Assembly: GCA_963717375.1 (NCBI GenBank)
Contig: OY970329.1
Span: 2,294,001-2,358,000, forward strand
DNA from: VRUE01 sp963717375
Lineage (GTDB): Bacteria; Actinomycetota; Thermoleophilia; Solirubrobacterales; 70-9
DNA length: 64,000 nucleotides
Direction of reading: 5' to 3'
Positions 54,053 through 63,429 of the stretch are shown here, piece by piece. A program made the position numbers and the translations under genes. The notes under the pieces are model-generated. The model saw only the letters and a list, made by a program, of their open reading frames with translations. It had not been told where the DNA came from and made no database searches. Each line of letters starts with the position of its first letter. Positions within the stretch are counted from its first letter, which is position 1.

Positions 54053-56904
54053 ACGCGCGTTTGGCTTGTGCGCTGGCCGCGGTTGTCGCGGTCGCGTTGC
54101 TCGTCCCGTCGTCCGCGCTGGGCTTCGATTTTCTCCCGGGCACCGCCGGGTTCGATGCTCACGTCTACAAAGAGGGCGGGCAGATCGAGACTCAAGCAGG
54201 AGCCCATCCGGTTGCGCTCACCGCCGACTTCAATTTCGAAACCGATAGTGGCGGCCCCTTCACCCAGGACGACCTGCGCGACCTTAGCCTCGAACTGCCC
54301 CCTGGCTTGATCGAAAACCCCGTCGCGGTGCGGAAGTGCAGCCAGGCGGATTTTCACACCCCACGCGAATCACCCTGGGAAAAAAGCCTCTCGGGTGAGA
54401 CCTGCAAGGACAACACCCAGGTTGGGATCGCCACCCTGCGCTCCTCCTTTGGTGGGGGCACGACGCGCAGCTTTGGAATCTTCAACCTCTCGCCCCCGCC
54501 TGGGGTGCCGTCGGAGCTCGGAATCAACCCCTATGGCGACCCGATCATCTTCATCCCCTCGATCCGCCAGTCCGACGGCGAATACGGCATCACTCTGGCG
54601 ACCAAGAACGTGGCGCAGTTCATCGATCTCTCCGGCCTGACGCTGACGATCTGGGGCACGCCGTGGTCGGTCCTTCACAACGCCCAGCGTGGCAACTGCC
54701 TGAACGAGCTCGAACCGGCCTTTGGTTGGGCCAAATGCTCGGTTGGGCGCCCCGCCAAGGGCGAAAGCGATCCGGTCGCCTATCTGACCATGCCCACCTC
54801 GTGCGAAGAGCCGATCAACTTCACCGCGATCGCGGAGTCCTGGCAAGAGCCTGCGCCGCTGCTGCGGAGCAGTGAAAACCCGCCACTGGGAGGCTGTCAG
54901 GAACTCGACTTCGAACCGCAAGCATTGGCTCAGTTCAGTGACCCCCGTGCTTCTTCACCATCGGGATATAGGTTCGACATCGCAGTCGACACTTTTGGCG
55001 TGACCGAGCCCAAGCGCACAGCCCCTTCTCCGGTGCGAAAGGCGGTTGTCACGCTGCCGGACGGAGTGTCGATCAACCCTTCGGTTGGTTCGGGACTTGG
55101 AGTCTGCACGCCCGACCAGTTCAACGCCGAGACCCCGTCCTCGCTGCCCGGGGCGGGCTGTCCGGAAGAATCGAAAATTGGCGATTTCAGCGTGGCGAGC
55201 CCGATCGTCCCCAGCCCGATTGAAGGCGTCTCCGGTTCGGTCGACGGTTCGATCTTTCTTGCCGCGCCTTACCAAAATCCTTTCGGCAGCCTGATCGCTG
55301 TCTATCTGGTCGCCAAGTCGCTGGACCGCGGCATCCTGGTCAAGGTCGCCGGCGAACTGAAGCCCGATCCCAACACCGGGCGACTCACAGCCACCTTCGA
55401 CAAGCTGCCCCAGCTGCCCTACTCAGACCTCAGCATTCACTTCCGCGAAGGCCAGCGCAGCCCCCTCGCCACCCCGGCGGCCTGTGGCAGCTTCTCGACT
55501 GAGGCCGATCTCACCGCCTGGCGTGATTCGAGCCTGGCGAGGCACGCTTCGCTGCCGCTCTCGATAGACGCCGGCGCCGGCGGGGGTCCTTGTCCCTCTG
55601 GGCTCGCCCCCTTCAATCCGCAGGCGAAAGGCGGCACGCTCAACTCCAATGCCGGTTCGTACACTCCCTTTTACCTGCACCTGACCAGGCAGGACAACGA
55701 ACAGGAGATCGTTTCCTACTCGGCCCAATTGCCGCCGGGCCTGCTCGGCAAGATCGCCGGCATTCCCTACTGTCCCGACGCCGCGATCGAAGCGGCAGCA
55801 CGGCGCTCCGGCGTAGATGAGCGAGATCATCCCTCTTGCCCCGCGGCAAGCCTGATCGGCCACACCACCTCGGGTTACGGCGTCGGCACGGTGCCTGCCT
55901 ATGCGCCCGGCAACCTCTACCTGGCCGGTCCCTACCGTGGCTCCTCGTTCTCGGTAGTGGCGGTCGACTCGGCGCTGGTTGGTCCTTTCGATCTCGGCGT
56001 CGTGATCGTGCGCTCGGCGATCCGCATCGATCCGCAGACCGCGCAGGCCTCGATCGACGCCATTGGCACGGATCCGATCCCGCACATCATCAAGGGCATC
56101 CCGATCCATCTCCGTGACGTCCGCGCCTATATCGACCGCCCCAACGTCACCCTCAACCCGACCAGCTGCGATCGCTTCACCTTGGCCTCGGCCCTCAACG
56201 GAGCTGGCCAACGCTTCGCCGATCAAAGCGACGACACTCTTGCTATTGCCCCTGACCCCTTCCAGGTCTCCAACTGCTCCGCGCTCGGATTCAAACCGAG
56301 GATCTCGATGCGGCTCGAGGGAGGGACCAAGCGTGGCAAATATCCCTCGCTGAGAGTTGTCGTCAGACCGCGGGCGGGCGATGCCAACATCGCCTTCTCC
56401 CAGGTCACCCTGCCCGATTCGATCTTCCTCGACCAGGGGCACATCAAGACGATCTGCACCCGGACCCAATTCGCCGCCAAAAAGTGCCCGGCGGGGTCGA
56501 TCTACGGCCACGTCCGCGCCTTCACCCCCCTGCTCGGTGCGCCGATGGAAGGCCCCGCTTACCTGCGTTCCTCCAACAGCACCCTGCCTGACCTCGTTTT
56601 CGCCCTGCGGGGGCAGGGGATCGAGGTTGATCTTGCCGGCAAAATCGACGCGATCAAAGGTGGGCTGCGTGGCACCTTCGCGACGATTCCCGACGCGCCG
56701 GTGACCAAGTTCGTGCTGAAGATGAAGGCGGGTCGGCGCGGTGTGCTTGTCAATGCCGAAAACCTCTGTGCGGCAACACAGCTCGCGGACGCCAGGTTCA
56801 TCGGCCAGGCAAACCACGGCTGGCACGTTCACCCCCGAGTGAAGGCAAAGTGTGGCAACGAGAATCAAAAACGTCAGGGCAAAGGGAAGAGGAGCGGACG
56901 ATGA
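54049..56904 (+). CDS. Large secreted protein with four repeated LPxG-Cys-Cys modules
   Basis: 951 residues with a clear signal peptide (ACALAAVVAVALLVPSSALG). I do not recognise a named domain. Four copies of one module are visible: LELPPGL ... C97 ... C119 ... VGIATL (82-130); VTLPDGV ... C353 ... C371 ... IGDFSV (334-382); AQLPPGL ... C575 ... C597 ... LIGHTT (559-605); VTLPDSI ... C803 ... C813 ... IYGHVR (786-822). Each pair of cysteines may form a disulfide. The C-terminus is basic (KRQGKGKRSGR). Overlaps both neighbours by ATGA, so it is made with them. Confidence 0.75.
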   Translation: MNARLACALAAVVAVALLVPSSALGFDFLPGTAGFDAHVYKEGGQIETQAGAHPVALTADFNFETDSGGPFTQDDLRDLSLELPPGLIENPVAVRKCSQADFHTPRESPWEKSLSGETCKDNTQVGIATLRSSFGGGTTRSFGIFNLSPPPGVPSELGINPYGDPIIFIPSIRQSDGEYGITLATKNVAQFIDLSGLTLTIWGTPWSVLHNAQRGNCLNELEPAFGWAKCSVGRPAKGESDPVAYLTMPTSCEEPINFTAIAESWQEPAPLLRSSENPPLGGCQELDFEPQALAQFSDPRASSPSGYRFDIAVDTFGVTEPKRTAPSPVRKAVVTLPDGVSINPSVGSGLGVCTPDQFNAETPSSLPGAGCPEESKIGDFSVASPIVPSPIEGVSGSVDGSIFLAAPYQNPFGSLIAVYLVAKSLDRGILVKVAGELKPDPNTGRLTATFDKLPQLPYSDLSIHFREGQRSPLATPAACGSFSTEADLTAWRDSSLARHASLPLSIDAGAGGGPCPSGLAPFNPQAKGGTLNSNAGSYTPFYLHLTRQDNEQEIVSYSAQLPPGLLGKIAGIPYCPDAAIEAAARRSGVDERDHPSCPAASLIGHTTSGYGVGTVPAYAPGNLYLAGPYRGSSFSVVAVDSALVGPFDLGVVIVRSAIRIDPQTAQASIDAIGTDPIPHIIKGIPIHLRDVRAYIDRPNVTLNPTSCDRFTLASALNGAGQRFADQSDDTLAIAPDPFQVSNCSALGFKPRISMRLEGGTKRGKYPSLRVVVRPRAGDANIAFSQVTLPDSIFLDQGHIKTICTRTQFAAKKCPAGSIYGHVRAFTPLLGAPMEGPAYLRSSNSTLPDLVFALRGQGIEVDLAGKIDAIKGGLRGTFATIPDAPVTKFVLKMKAGRRGVLVNAENLCAATQLADARFIGQANHGWHVHPRVKAKCGNENQKRQGKGKRSGR

Positions 56905-58748
56905 GGGCCAAGGCAGCGGTGATTTATGTGTTCGTTGCGTTGCTCCTAGCGGCGATGGCTGGAGCCGGGCCCGCTCAAGCGGACAGGGTCCTCAAGACTG
57001 GCTACATGGAAGGGCAGGAAGAATTTCTCGCAAGCGATGACGGCCCGCCTCCCGACGGCGAGATTGAAGGCGCTTGTGGTCTTGCTATTCCTCCGGGGTC
57101 CGAGGCGCTCTACGTCTCTGACTTCTACCACCGTCGCGTCGATGCCTTCAATTTTCCAGGCCGATACAAATCTCAGATCGTCTTGCCGGGGGTCAATCCG
57201 GTCTTCGGGGTCAACACTCTCGACGGCGTCTGCGGTCTCGCCTTTGACTCCGCTGGCAACCTCTACGCCAACGAATTCCACGAGAGGGTGCTGCGGCTGA
57301 CGCCGAGCGAACAGGTTTTTGACCCCGCCGATCCAATCGGGCCGGCGAACAACTCCACCGGGGTCGCGGTCGACGAGGATGACAACATCTACGTCGACGA
57401 TCGAACCTACGTCGCCGTCTATGACCAGTCTGGCGCCGAAACAATGCGGATTGGCGCCACCACCCTCGGCGATGCTTACGGCGTCGCCGCCTTTGAAGGC
57501 AAGGTCTACGTCCCCGATGCCTCAGACAACACGATCAAGGTGTACGAACCTGCTGCCGATCCGATTCACCCGTCCTTCACTATCGATGGCCCCGGGGGAG
57601 GCAGCTTCGTCTCGCTGGTCGATGCGGCGGTCACGGTCGATCCCACCAACGGCCATCTGCTCGTGGTCGACAACACGCAGCCTGGCTTCGAGCACCCCGT
57701 GGCGGCGATCTACGAGTTCGACTCTTCGGGCACTTTTTTGAGCCAGCTGCCCAGCTGCAGACCAACGCCGCCGACATATGGCTGCATACAAGGGGGTGGG
57801 CCAATCGATGGCGAACCTTCGGGCCTCGCCGTCAAGCCTTCCAGCGGCGAGCTCTTCGTCACCACCGGCAATGATGAAAAGGCGAACGTCTACGCCTACG
57901 GTCCGTATGTGGCGCCGGGGCCTCTGGCAAAACCGCCCGCCGGTGAAAGCTCTGGCGTGGCGAGCGCCGCGGCCGCTGCGCGCCGTTCGGACCAGCCAGA
58001 CGCTGCCGCCGGTCCTGGGGCCTCGGCCTCGGAGATCGTCCAGCGCCGCGGAGTCCGGGTCAGCTTCAACGGCAAGCTCACTCCTCGCGCGCTCCCTCGA
58101 CACGGCGCAGCACCGGTCGGGATCGCGATCGAAGCCAAGATCGCGGCGACGGGGGACGGGTCGCCGCCGCAGTTGCGAACGATCGCAATCGCGATCAACC
58201 GCCACGGTCGGTTCACCACCCAGGGCCTGCCGGTCTGTCGTCTGCAGGACATTCAACCCTCGACGACAGTCAACGCCCTGGCCGCATGCCGCGCCTCGCT
58301 GGTCGGCGAAGGCCACTTCTCGGCCAATGTCAAGCTGCCCCAGCAGTCTCCATTCCCCTCCGCCGGCAAGGTGCTCGCCTTCAACGGTCGCCTGCACGGC
58401 AAGCCCGCGATCCTCGCCCATATATACGGGACCGAGCCGGCGCCGACCTCTACCGTGCTGCCCTTCCTGATCGATGGCACTGACGGCACTTACGGCACTT
58501 ACGGCACGGTGCTCGAAGCGTCGCTGCCCCAGGCAACCGGGGACTGGGGCTACGTGACCGGTCTCAAAATGACCCTGAGGCGCCTCTTCGAATACCGCGG
58601 TAAGGGTCGCAGCTACTTGAGTGCGGAATGTCCGGCGCCGCCGGGCTTCCCAAGCGCGGTCTTCCCGCTGGCGCGAACCAGCTTTGACTTTGCGGGCGGC
58701 CCGACTCTGGTTTCAACCCTCAATCGGAGTTGCAAGGCGAAGGGCTAG
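56901..58748 (+). CDS. Secreted NHL-type beta-propeller protein with extra C-terminal domain
   Basis: 615 residues. Signal peptide VIYVFVALLLAAMAGAGPAQA. Residues 55-365 carry repeats such as GEIEGACGLAIPPGSEALYVSDFYHRRVDAF, NLYANEFHERVLRL, NIYVDDRTYVAVYD and GEPSGLAVKPSSGELFVTTG, typical of NHL propellers. A low-complexity linker leads to a second domain (about 400-615) with three or four cysteines and the repeat GTDGTYGTYGT. It starts at ATGA within the previous gene's end. Likely a cell-surface protein acting with the two upstream products; function unknown. Confidence 0.75.
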   Translation: MRAKAAVIYVFVALLLAAMAGAGPAQADRVLKTGYMEGQEEFLASDDGPPPDGEIEGACGLAIPPGSEALYVSDFYHRRVDAFNFPGRYKSQIVLPGVNPVFGVNTLDGVCGLAFDSAGNLYANEFHERVLRLTPSEQVFDPADPIGPANNSTGVAVDEDDNIYVDDRTYVAVYDQSGAETMRIGATTLGDAYGVAAFEGKVYVPDASDNTIKVYEPAADPIHPSFTIDGPGGGSFVSLVDAAVTVDPTNGHLLVVDNTQPGFEHPVAAIYEFDSSGTFLSQLPSCRPTPPTYGCIQGGGPIDGEPSGLAVKPSSGELFVTTGNDEKANVYAYGPYVAPGPLAKPPAGESSGVASAAAAARRSDQPDAAAGPGASASEIVQRRGVRVSFNGKLTPRALPRHGAAPVGIAIEAKIAATGDGSPPQLRTIAIAINRHGRFTTQGLPVCRLQDIQPSTTVNALAACRASLVGEGHFSANVKLPQQSPFPSAGKVLAFNGRLHGKPAILAHIYGTEPAPTSTVLPFLIDGTDGTYGTYGTVLEASLPQATGDWGYVTGLKMTLRRLFEYRGKGRSYLSAECPAPPGFPSAVFPLARTSFDFAGGPTLVSTLNRSCKAKG

Positions 58749-58791
58749 CGAACGGCCTGCCACCGGGCACTGCCTGTGTTCTGTGAAGAAT

Positions 58792-58820
58792 CGCTAATAC
58801 TTCGCTAAGCTGCCGCTTAA
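58792..58820 (+). promoter_or_regulatory. Three direct repeats of CGCTAA at 11-base spacing before ftsE
   Basis: CGCTAA at 58792 and 58803 and CGCTTAA at 58814 are spaced exactly 11 bases apart, on one face of the helix. This is the form of OmpR/PhoB-family response-regulator sites. It lies in the 145-base gap before ftsE. Confidence 0.5.
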
Positions 58821-58827
58821 CTCAAAT

Positions 58828-58847
58828 GGGCGCAGAGTTGCGCGCCC
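58828..58847 (+). promoter_or_regulatory. Hairpin GGGCGC/GCGCCC before ftsE
   Basis: 58828-58833 pairs perfectly with 58842-58847 around an eight-base loop. No U run follows, so it would be a leader structure or part of the end of the upstream operon. Confidence 0.45.
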
Positions 58848-58893
58848 GGTGGGGCGCAGGAGTCACTCTGTATTCGCAGAAGTGCACGCGGGC

Positions 58894-59739
58894 ATGGCCA
58901 GATTGCGAAAGCGAAAGACGGGCGGCGAGGAGCCGCAGCGACGGCGGCCGGGAGGCAAGCCGATCATCGAGCTGCGCGATGTGACCAAGGTCTATCCGGG
59001 TGGCCACATGGCGCTCGACCGCGTCTCGCTGGCAGTCGACCGCGGTGAGTTCGTCTTCCTTGTCGGCCCCACCGGTTGCGGCAAGTCGACCCTGATCAAG
59101 ACGCTGATCCGCGACGAGGCCGCGACGGACGGCGCGGTTCGCATCGCCGGCCGCGACATCGGCGCCCTGCCGGAGAAGAAAATCCCGCAGCTGCGGCGCA
59201 ACATCGGCACTGTCTTCCAGGACTTCAAGCTGCTGCCCGACCGCACCGTCTACGACAACGTCGCCTACGCGCTGCAGGTGATCGGCGCCAGTCGCGCCGA
59301 GATTCGCACCCAGGTGCCGGAGACGCTGCGCCTGGTCGGCCTCTCGACCAAGCTGCACAGCTACCCCGATCAGCTCTCCGGCGGTGAGCAACAGCGCGTC
59401 TCAATCGCCCGCGCCTTCGTCAATCACCCGCCGTTGCTGCTCGCCGACGAGCCCAGCGGCAACCTCGACCCGGTTACCTCGATCGGCGTGATGCAGCTGC
59501 TCTACCGGATTAACAAGACCGGCACCACGGTCGTCGTCGTCACCCACGACCGCGAGATGGTCGACAACATGCGCCGCCGCGTGATCGAGCTCTACGAGGG
59601 CCGCGTCGTCCGCGACGAGGTTAGCGGCGGCTACACCGAGGAGTCGACGACCGAGTTCGGCGTCCGCATGCGGGCCGAGATGGGCGTCGCTCCCGAGGGC
59701 CAGACCAACGGCCACGACTCCCACGACTCGCTCTTCTAG
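58894..59739 (+). CDS. ftsE: Cell-division ATP-binding protein FtsE
   Basis: 281 residues from ATG 58894 (GTG 58849 possible). An extra basic N-terminal stretch (ARLRKRKTGGEEPQRRRPGG) precedes the ABC domain: Walker A GPTGCGKST, Q-loop FQDFKLLPDRTVYDNVAYAL, signature LSGGEQQR, Walker B LLLADEPSGNLDP. With FtsX it controls peptidoglycan hydrolases at the division site. The C-terminal tail (about 245-281) is longer than in E. coli FtsE. The next base after the stop starts ftsX. Confidence 0.95.
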   Translation: MARLRKRKTGGEEPQRRRPGGKPIIELRDVTKVYPGGHMALDRVSLAVDRGEFVFLVGPTGCGKSTLIKTLIRDEAATDGAVRIAGRDIGALPEKKIPQLRRNIGTVFQDFKLLPDRTVYDNVAYALQVIGASRAEIRTQVPETLRLVGLSTKLHSYPDQLSGGEQQRVSIARAFVNHPPLLLADEPSGNLDPVTSIGVMQLLYRINKTGTTVVVVTHDREMVDNMRRRVIELYEGRVVRDEVSGGYTEESTTEFGVRMRAEMGVAPEGQTNGHDSHDSLF

Positions 59740-60666
59740 ATGTCACGACTCTTCTTCTTCATCCAGGAGGCTTTCCGGGCGCTGCGCCGCAACGCGGCGC
59801 CGAGCGTGGCGGCGATCGTCACCACGGTCACCACCGTGATCCTGCTTGGCGTGCTGATCCCGGTCTTCCAGACGGCGCAGGCGAAGAGCGACCAGGTGCG
59901 CGAAAGCCTCGAGTTCCGCGTTGCCGTCTACGACGACGCCACCCAGGGCGAAATCAACGCGCTGGAAGGCAAGCTGTTGGCGATCCCGCACGTCGCTTCG
60001 GTCCATTTCATCGACAAGGCCGAGGCGCTGCGCGAACTCGAAAAGGACCTCGGTAAGAGCAAGAGCGAAGACCTGCTCGCTCAGGTCCACCGCAACCCCC
60101 TGCCACGCAACTTCGCGGTCAAGGCCGACGACGCCGCCAACCTCGCCGCGGTGCGGGCGGCGGTCACGCCACCCGGCCCCAACGGCAAGCCGAAGCCGAT
60201 CTCCTCGATCATCCCGGCCGAAAACGGAGTCTTCGATCGCCAGGAAGACACCAACAAGATCGAGCAGGTGACCGGGGCGCTGAAGATCGTCCTGACCGTG
60301 ATCACGCTGCTGCTGTTGGCCGCATCGCTGATGCTGGTCGGCAACACGATCCGGCTCTCGATCTACACCCGTCGCCGCGAGGTAGAGGTGATGAGGCTGG
60401 TCGGCGCGACCCGCTGGTTCATCCGCTGGCCGTTCATGATCGAGGGGGTGATCGTCGGCTTCGCCGGCGGCCTGATCGCCATACTGATCCTGTGGCTGGG
60501 CAAGATCACGATCGTCGATCCGCTGGGCAACAGCATCTCCTTCCTCGCCGCCCAGAACAACAGCACCCTCTCCTTCCCGGCCCTGGTGGCGATCCTCTTC
60601 GGCGCCGCGGTACTGGTCTCGGCAGTCGGCTCCGGCGTCACCCTGCGCCGCTTCCTCAAGGTCTGA
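59740..60666 (+). CDS. ftsX: Cell-division membrane protein FtsX
   Basis: 308 residues. One N-terminal helix (VAAIVTTVTTVILLGVLIPVF), an extracellular loop (about 50-180), then three helices with the conserved FtsX segment VEVMRLVGATRWFIRWPFMIEG. It carries the FtsE signal across the membrane to a cell-wall hydrolase. No NlpC/P60 or amidase partner is in the window, but an S41 protease follows eight bases later. Confidence 0.95.
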   Translation: MSRLFFFIQEAFRALRRNAAPSVAAIVTTVTTVILLGVLIPVFQTAQAKSDQVRESLEFRVAVYDDATQGEINALEGKLLAIPHVASVHFIDKAEALRELEKDLGKSKSEDLLAQVHRNPLPRNFAVKADDAANLAAVRAAVTPPGPNGKPKPISSIIPAENGVFDRQEDTNKIEQVTGALKIVLTVITLLLLAASLMLVGNTIRLSIYTRRREVEVMRLVGATRWFIRWPFMIEGVIVGFAGGLIAILILWLGKITIVDPLGNSISFLAAQNNSTLSFPALVAILFGAAVLVSAVGSGVTLRRFLKV

Positions 60667-60673
60667 TGCGGGC

Positions 60674-61858
60674 GTGAGGGGCTGGGGGATCGCGGCCCTC
60701 GTGGTCGCGCTGGTGGCTGTTCTCTGCGCCGGGATCTGGCTCGGCGGCCATCCCGCCAAGCTGCCCGAATTCCTCCGCGACCGCTTCGTCGACGACTCCG
60801 CCGGGCTCAACCTCGAAGCGACCGAACTGATCGAGGACAACTACTTCCGTCCGGTCGGCTCAAGCGAGCTGACCAACAGCTCGCTACAGGGCATGGTCCG
60901 CGAGCTGCGCCTGCGACATCACGACCGCTTCTCCGACTACTTCTCGCCGGAAAGCCTGGCCCGTTTTAACGACGAGATCGCCGGCCGCTTCTCCGGGATC
61001 GGCCTCACCGTTTCCGAAGTGAAGCAGGGCCTGCGAATTGAAAAGGTCTTCCCCGACTCGCCGGCGGAGAAGGCCGGGCTCGAGAGCGGCGACCTGATCG
61101 TCTCGGTCGAAGGCAAGTCGATCGCCGGCGAGAGCAGCGAAGTATCGACTGAGCAGATCAAAGGCCCAGAAGGGACCGAGGTCACGATCGGCGTCAAGAA
61201 GTCGCCAGGCGACAAGGTTCACGAACTGAAGATCGAGCGCGCCCAGATTTCCCTGCCAAACGTGACGAGCAAAGTTGAGAAGGTCGGCGACCGCACGCTC
61301 GGCTACGTCAGCATGGCCTCCTTCAGCGAAGGCGTTCACGCGCAGCTTCGCGAAGCGGTGCAGAAGGTCGAGAAGGAAGGGGCAGAAGGGATCGTGCTCG
61401 ACCTGCGCGGCAACGGCGGCGGCCTGCTTGAGGAGGCGGTGCTGACCGCGAGCGTCTTTTTGCCTAAGGACGAAATCGTCGTCACCACCAGCTCCCGCAC
61501 TCAGGGCCACGCCGTTTACAAGACCGTCGGCGACAACCTGCCGAAGGTGCCGATCGTCGTCTTGATCGACCGCAACACAGCGTCGGCGGCGGAGATCCTC
61601 ACCGCGGCGCTGGTCGACGACGCCGGCGCCAAGACGGTCGGCACGCGCTCCTACGGCAAGGGCGTCTTCCAGCAGGAGATCGACCTCTCCAATGGCGGCG
61701 CGCTGAAGCTGACGATCGGCGAGTACTTCACCCCCGACGGGGTCAACCTCGCCAAGAGCCACGGCATACACCCGGACGTGAAGGCCCCGAACCTGCTGCG
61801 GACGAAGCGCGACGAGGGGCTTGAACGCGCACTCGAAGTGCTCGCATCGGAAGGATGA
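60674..61858 (+). CDS. C-terminal processing peptidase, S41 family (CtpA-like)
   Basis: 394 residues from GTG. N-terminal anchor (IAALVVALVAVLCAGIWLGG), PDZ domain (IGLTVSEVKQGLRIEKVFPDSPAEKAGLESGDLIVSVEG), and the catalytic domain with DLRGNGGGLLEEAV, the serine in DRNTASAAEILTAAL and the lysine in SYGKGVFQ. It degrades or trims envelope proteins, acting outside the membrane. Association with ftsEX is known in Gram-positive bacteria. The stop overlaps the next gene (ATGA). Confidence 0.93.
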   Translation: MRGWGIAALVVALVAVLCAGIWLGGHPAKLPEFLRDRFVDDSAGLNLEATELIEDNYFRPVGSSELTNSSLQGMVRELRLRHHDRFSDYFSPESLARFNDEIAGRFSGIGLTVSEVKQGLRIEKVFPDSPAEKAGLESGDLIVSVEGKSIAGESSEVSTEQIKGPEGTEVTIGVKKSPGDKVHELKIERAQISLPNVTSKVEKVGDRTLGYVSMASFSEGVHAQLREAVQKVEKEGAEGIVLDLRGNGGGLLEEAVLTASVFLPKDEIVVTTSSRTQGHAVYKTVGDNLPKVPIVVLIDRNTASAAEILTAALVDDAGAKTVGTRSYGKGVFQQEIDLSNGGALKLTIGEYFTPDGVNLAKSHGIHPDVKAPNLLRTKRDEGLERALEVLASEG

Positions 61859-63429
61859 GTGGTCGCGGCAGGGCGGCGAAACGGGCTGAGCCGAAGAACG
61901 CGCGTGTGGCGGTCGACCGGCTGCTTTCCGAGCGCCTAGAGGGACGCGGCTTTCCGGCCGCGATCGAGAACGAAGCGGGACGGGCCGCGGACGCCGCCAA
62001 GAGCAGCAGCGCGCCTCGCCACGACCTCACCGGGCTGCCGACCTTCACCGTCGACCCGGCGACCGCGCGTGACTTCGACGACGCCGTCTCGGCACGCCGC
62101 GAGGACGACGGCCTGCGCCTCTGGGTCCACATCGCCGACGTCGCCGCCCACGTAAGGCCCGGATCGCCGCTCGACCTCGAGGCACGGCGGCGCGCCAACA
62201 GCACCTACGCGCCGGGCGTGGTCGAGCCGATGCTGCCGCGGGCGCTGAGCGAGGACGCCTGCAGCTTGGCCCCGGGGGTCGAGCGGCTGGCGGTCACGGC
62301 CGAGATCGAGCTGGGGTCCGACGGCCGTCCCCGCGCCGCGCGCTTCTACCGCAGTCGCATCCGCTCCGACGCTCGCCTCAACTACGACGAGCTCGACCTG
62401 ATCTTCGCTGGGAAGGCGGTCGCGCCCGCGGCTGCTGCCGAGCCCCTCGCGATCGCCCGCGAGGCGGCGGCGGCGCTGGGCGAACGGCGCGGCGCGACCA
62501 GCCTCGACGTCGAGTCGGCCGAGCCCGAGTTCCGCTTCGACGCGGGCGGCAATGTGACTGCGGCTCGTTCGGTCCCGCAGACCGAGGCCCATCGCTTGAT
62601 CGAGCGGTTGATGATCCTCGCCAACGAACAGGTGGCTCAGCTGCTCGAGCGCAAGCGGGTTCCAGCCATCTACCGCGTCCACGCCCAGCCCGACCCCGCC
62701 CGGGTTGAGCGGATGGTCGAGCAGCTGCACGCGCTCGGTGTGCCGACCCCGCCGCTGGGCCAAGGGTTGGCGCCGAGCCAGGCGGGCGCGGTCGCGGCGG
62801 AGGCGAGCCGGCTGGTGGTCGAGGAGGCGGCACGGCGCGGGCACGGCCGCGAGGCGTATACATCGCTCGTGCTCCGTTCACTGATGCAGGCGCAATACAG
62901 CGACCGCAACAGCGGCCACGCCGGCCTGGGCAGTCCCGCCTACTGTCACTTCACCTCGCCGATTCGCCGCTATCCCGACCTGCTCGTGCACCGAGCGTTG
63001 CTGGCGACGCTCGGCGAGGGTGAGGAGGCGCCGCGGGCAGCGGAGGCGCGCGAGGTGGCCTGGCACTGCAGTGAGAGCGAGCGCGAGTCGGCGCGGGTCG
63101 AGCGCGACGCCGACGACATCTGCGCCGCTTACCTGCTCGAGCGCGAGCTGCGCGAGCGTGGGGCGGAGGCCGAGTTTGAGGGCGAGGTGTCCGGGATGAT
63201 CCGGGCCGGTGCCTTCGTTGGCTTCGGTGGCAAGCTCGGCGATGTCTACGAGGGCTTCGTCCCCGCCCGGACAATGGGCAGCGAGCGCTTCGAGCTGAAC
63301 GAGGCCGAGACGGCGCTGGTCGGGCGCGAGTCGGGCGCCACTCTGCGGCTCGGCGATCCGATATCCGTCCGGGTAAGCGGGGTCGAGGCGGCCCGGGGAC
63401 GGGTCGATCTGGAGGCCCTCGATGGCTAA
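61855..63429 (+). CDS. rnr: RNase R/RNase II-family exoribonuclease, short form
   Basis: 524 residues. The RNB catalytic domain is complete: FTVDPATARDFDDAVSARREDDGLRLWVHIADVAAHV, YAPGVVEPMLPRALSEDACSLAPG, YCHFTSPIRRYPDLLVHRALL. The N-terminal cold-shock domains of E. coli RNase R are missing; only about 55 residues precede the RNB domain. An S1-like segment may close the protein (SGMIRAGAFVGFGGKLGDVYEGFV). It degrades structured RNA 3' to 5'. It overlaps smpB by eight bases, matching the known rnr-smpB link in trans-translation. Confidence 0.92.
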   Translation: MSGRGRAAKRAEPKNARVAVDRLLSERLEGRGFPAAIENEAGRAADAAKSSSAPRHDLTGLPTFTVDPATARDFDDAVSARREDDGLRLWVHIADVAAHVRPGSPLDLEARRRANSTYAPGVVEPMLPRALSEDACSLAPGVERLAVTAEIELGSDGRPRAARFYRSRIRSDARLNYDELDLIFAGKAVAPAAAAEPLAIAREAAAALGERRGATSLDVESAEPEFRFDAGGNVTAARSVPQTEAHRLIERLMILANEQVAQLLERKRVPAIYRVHAQPDPARVERMVEQLHALGVPTPPLGQGLAPSQAGAVAAEASRLVVEEAARRGHGREAYTSLVLRSLMQAQYSDRNSGHAGLGSPAYCHFTSPIRRYPDLLVHRALLATLGEGEEAPRAAEAREVAWHCSESERESARVERDADDICAAYLLERELRERGAEAEFEGEVSGMIRAGAFVGFGGKLGDVYEGFVPARTMGSERFELNEAETALVGRESGATLRLGDPISVRVSGVEAARGRVDLEALDG

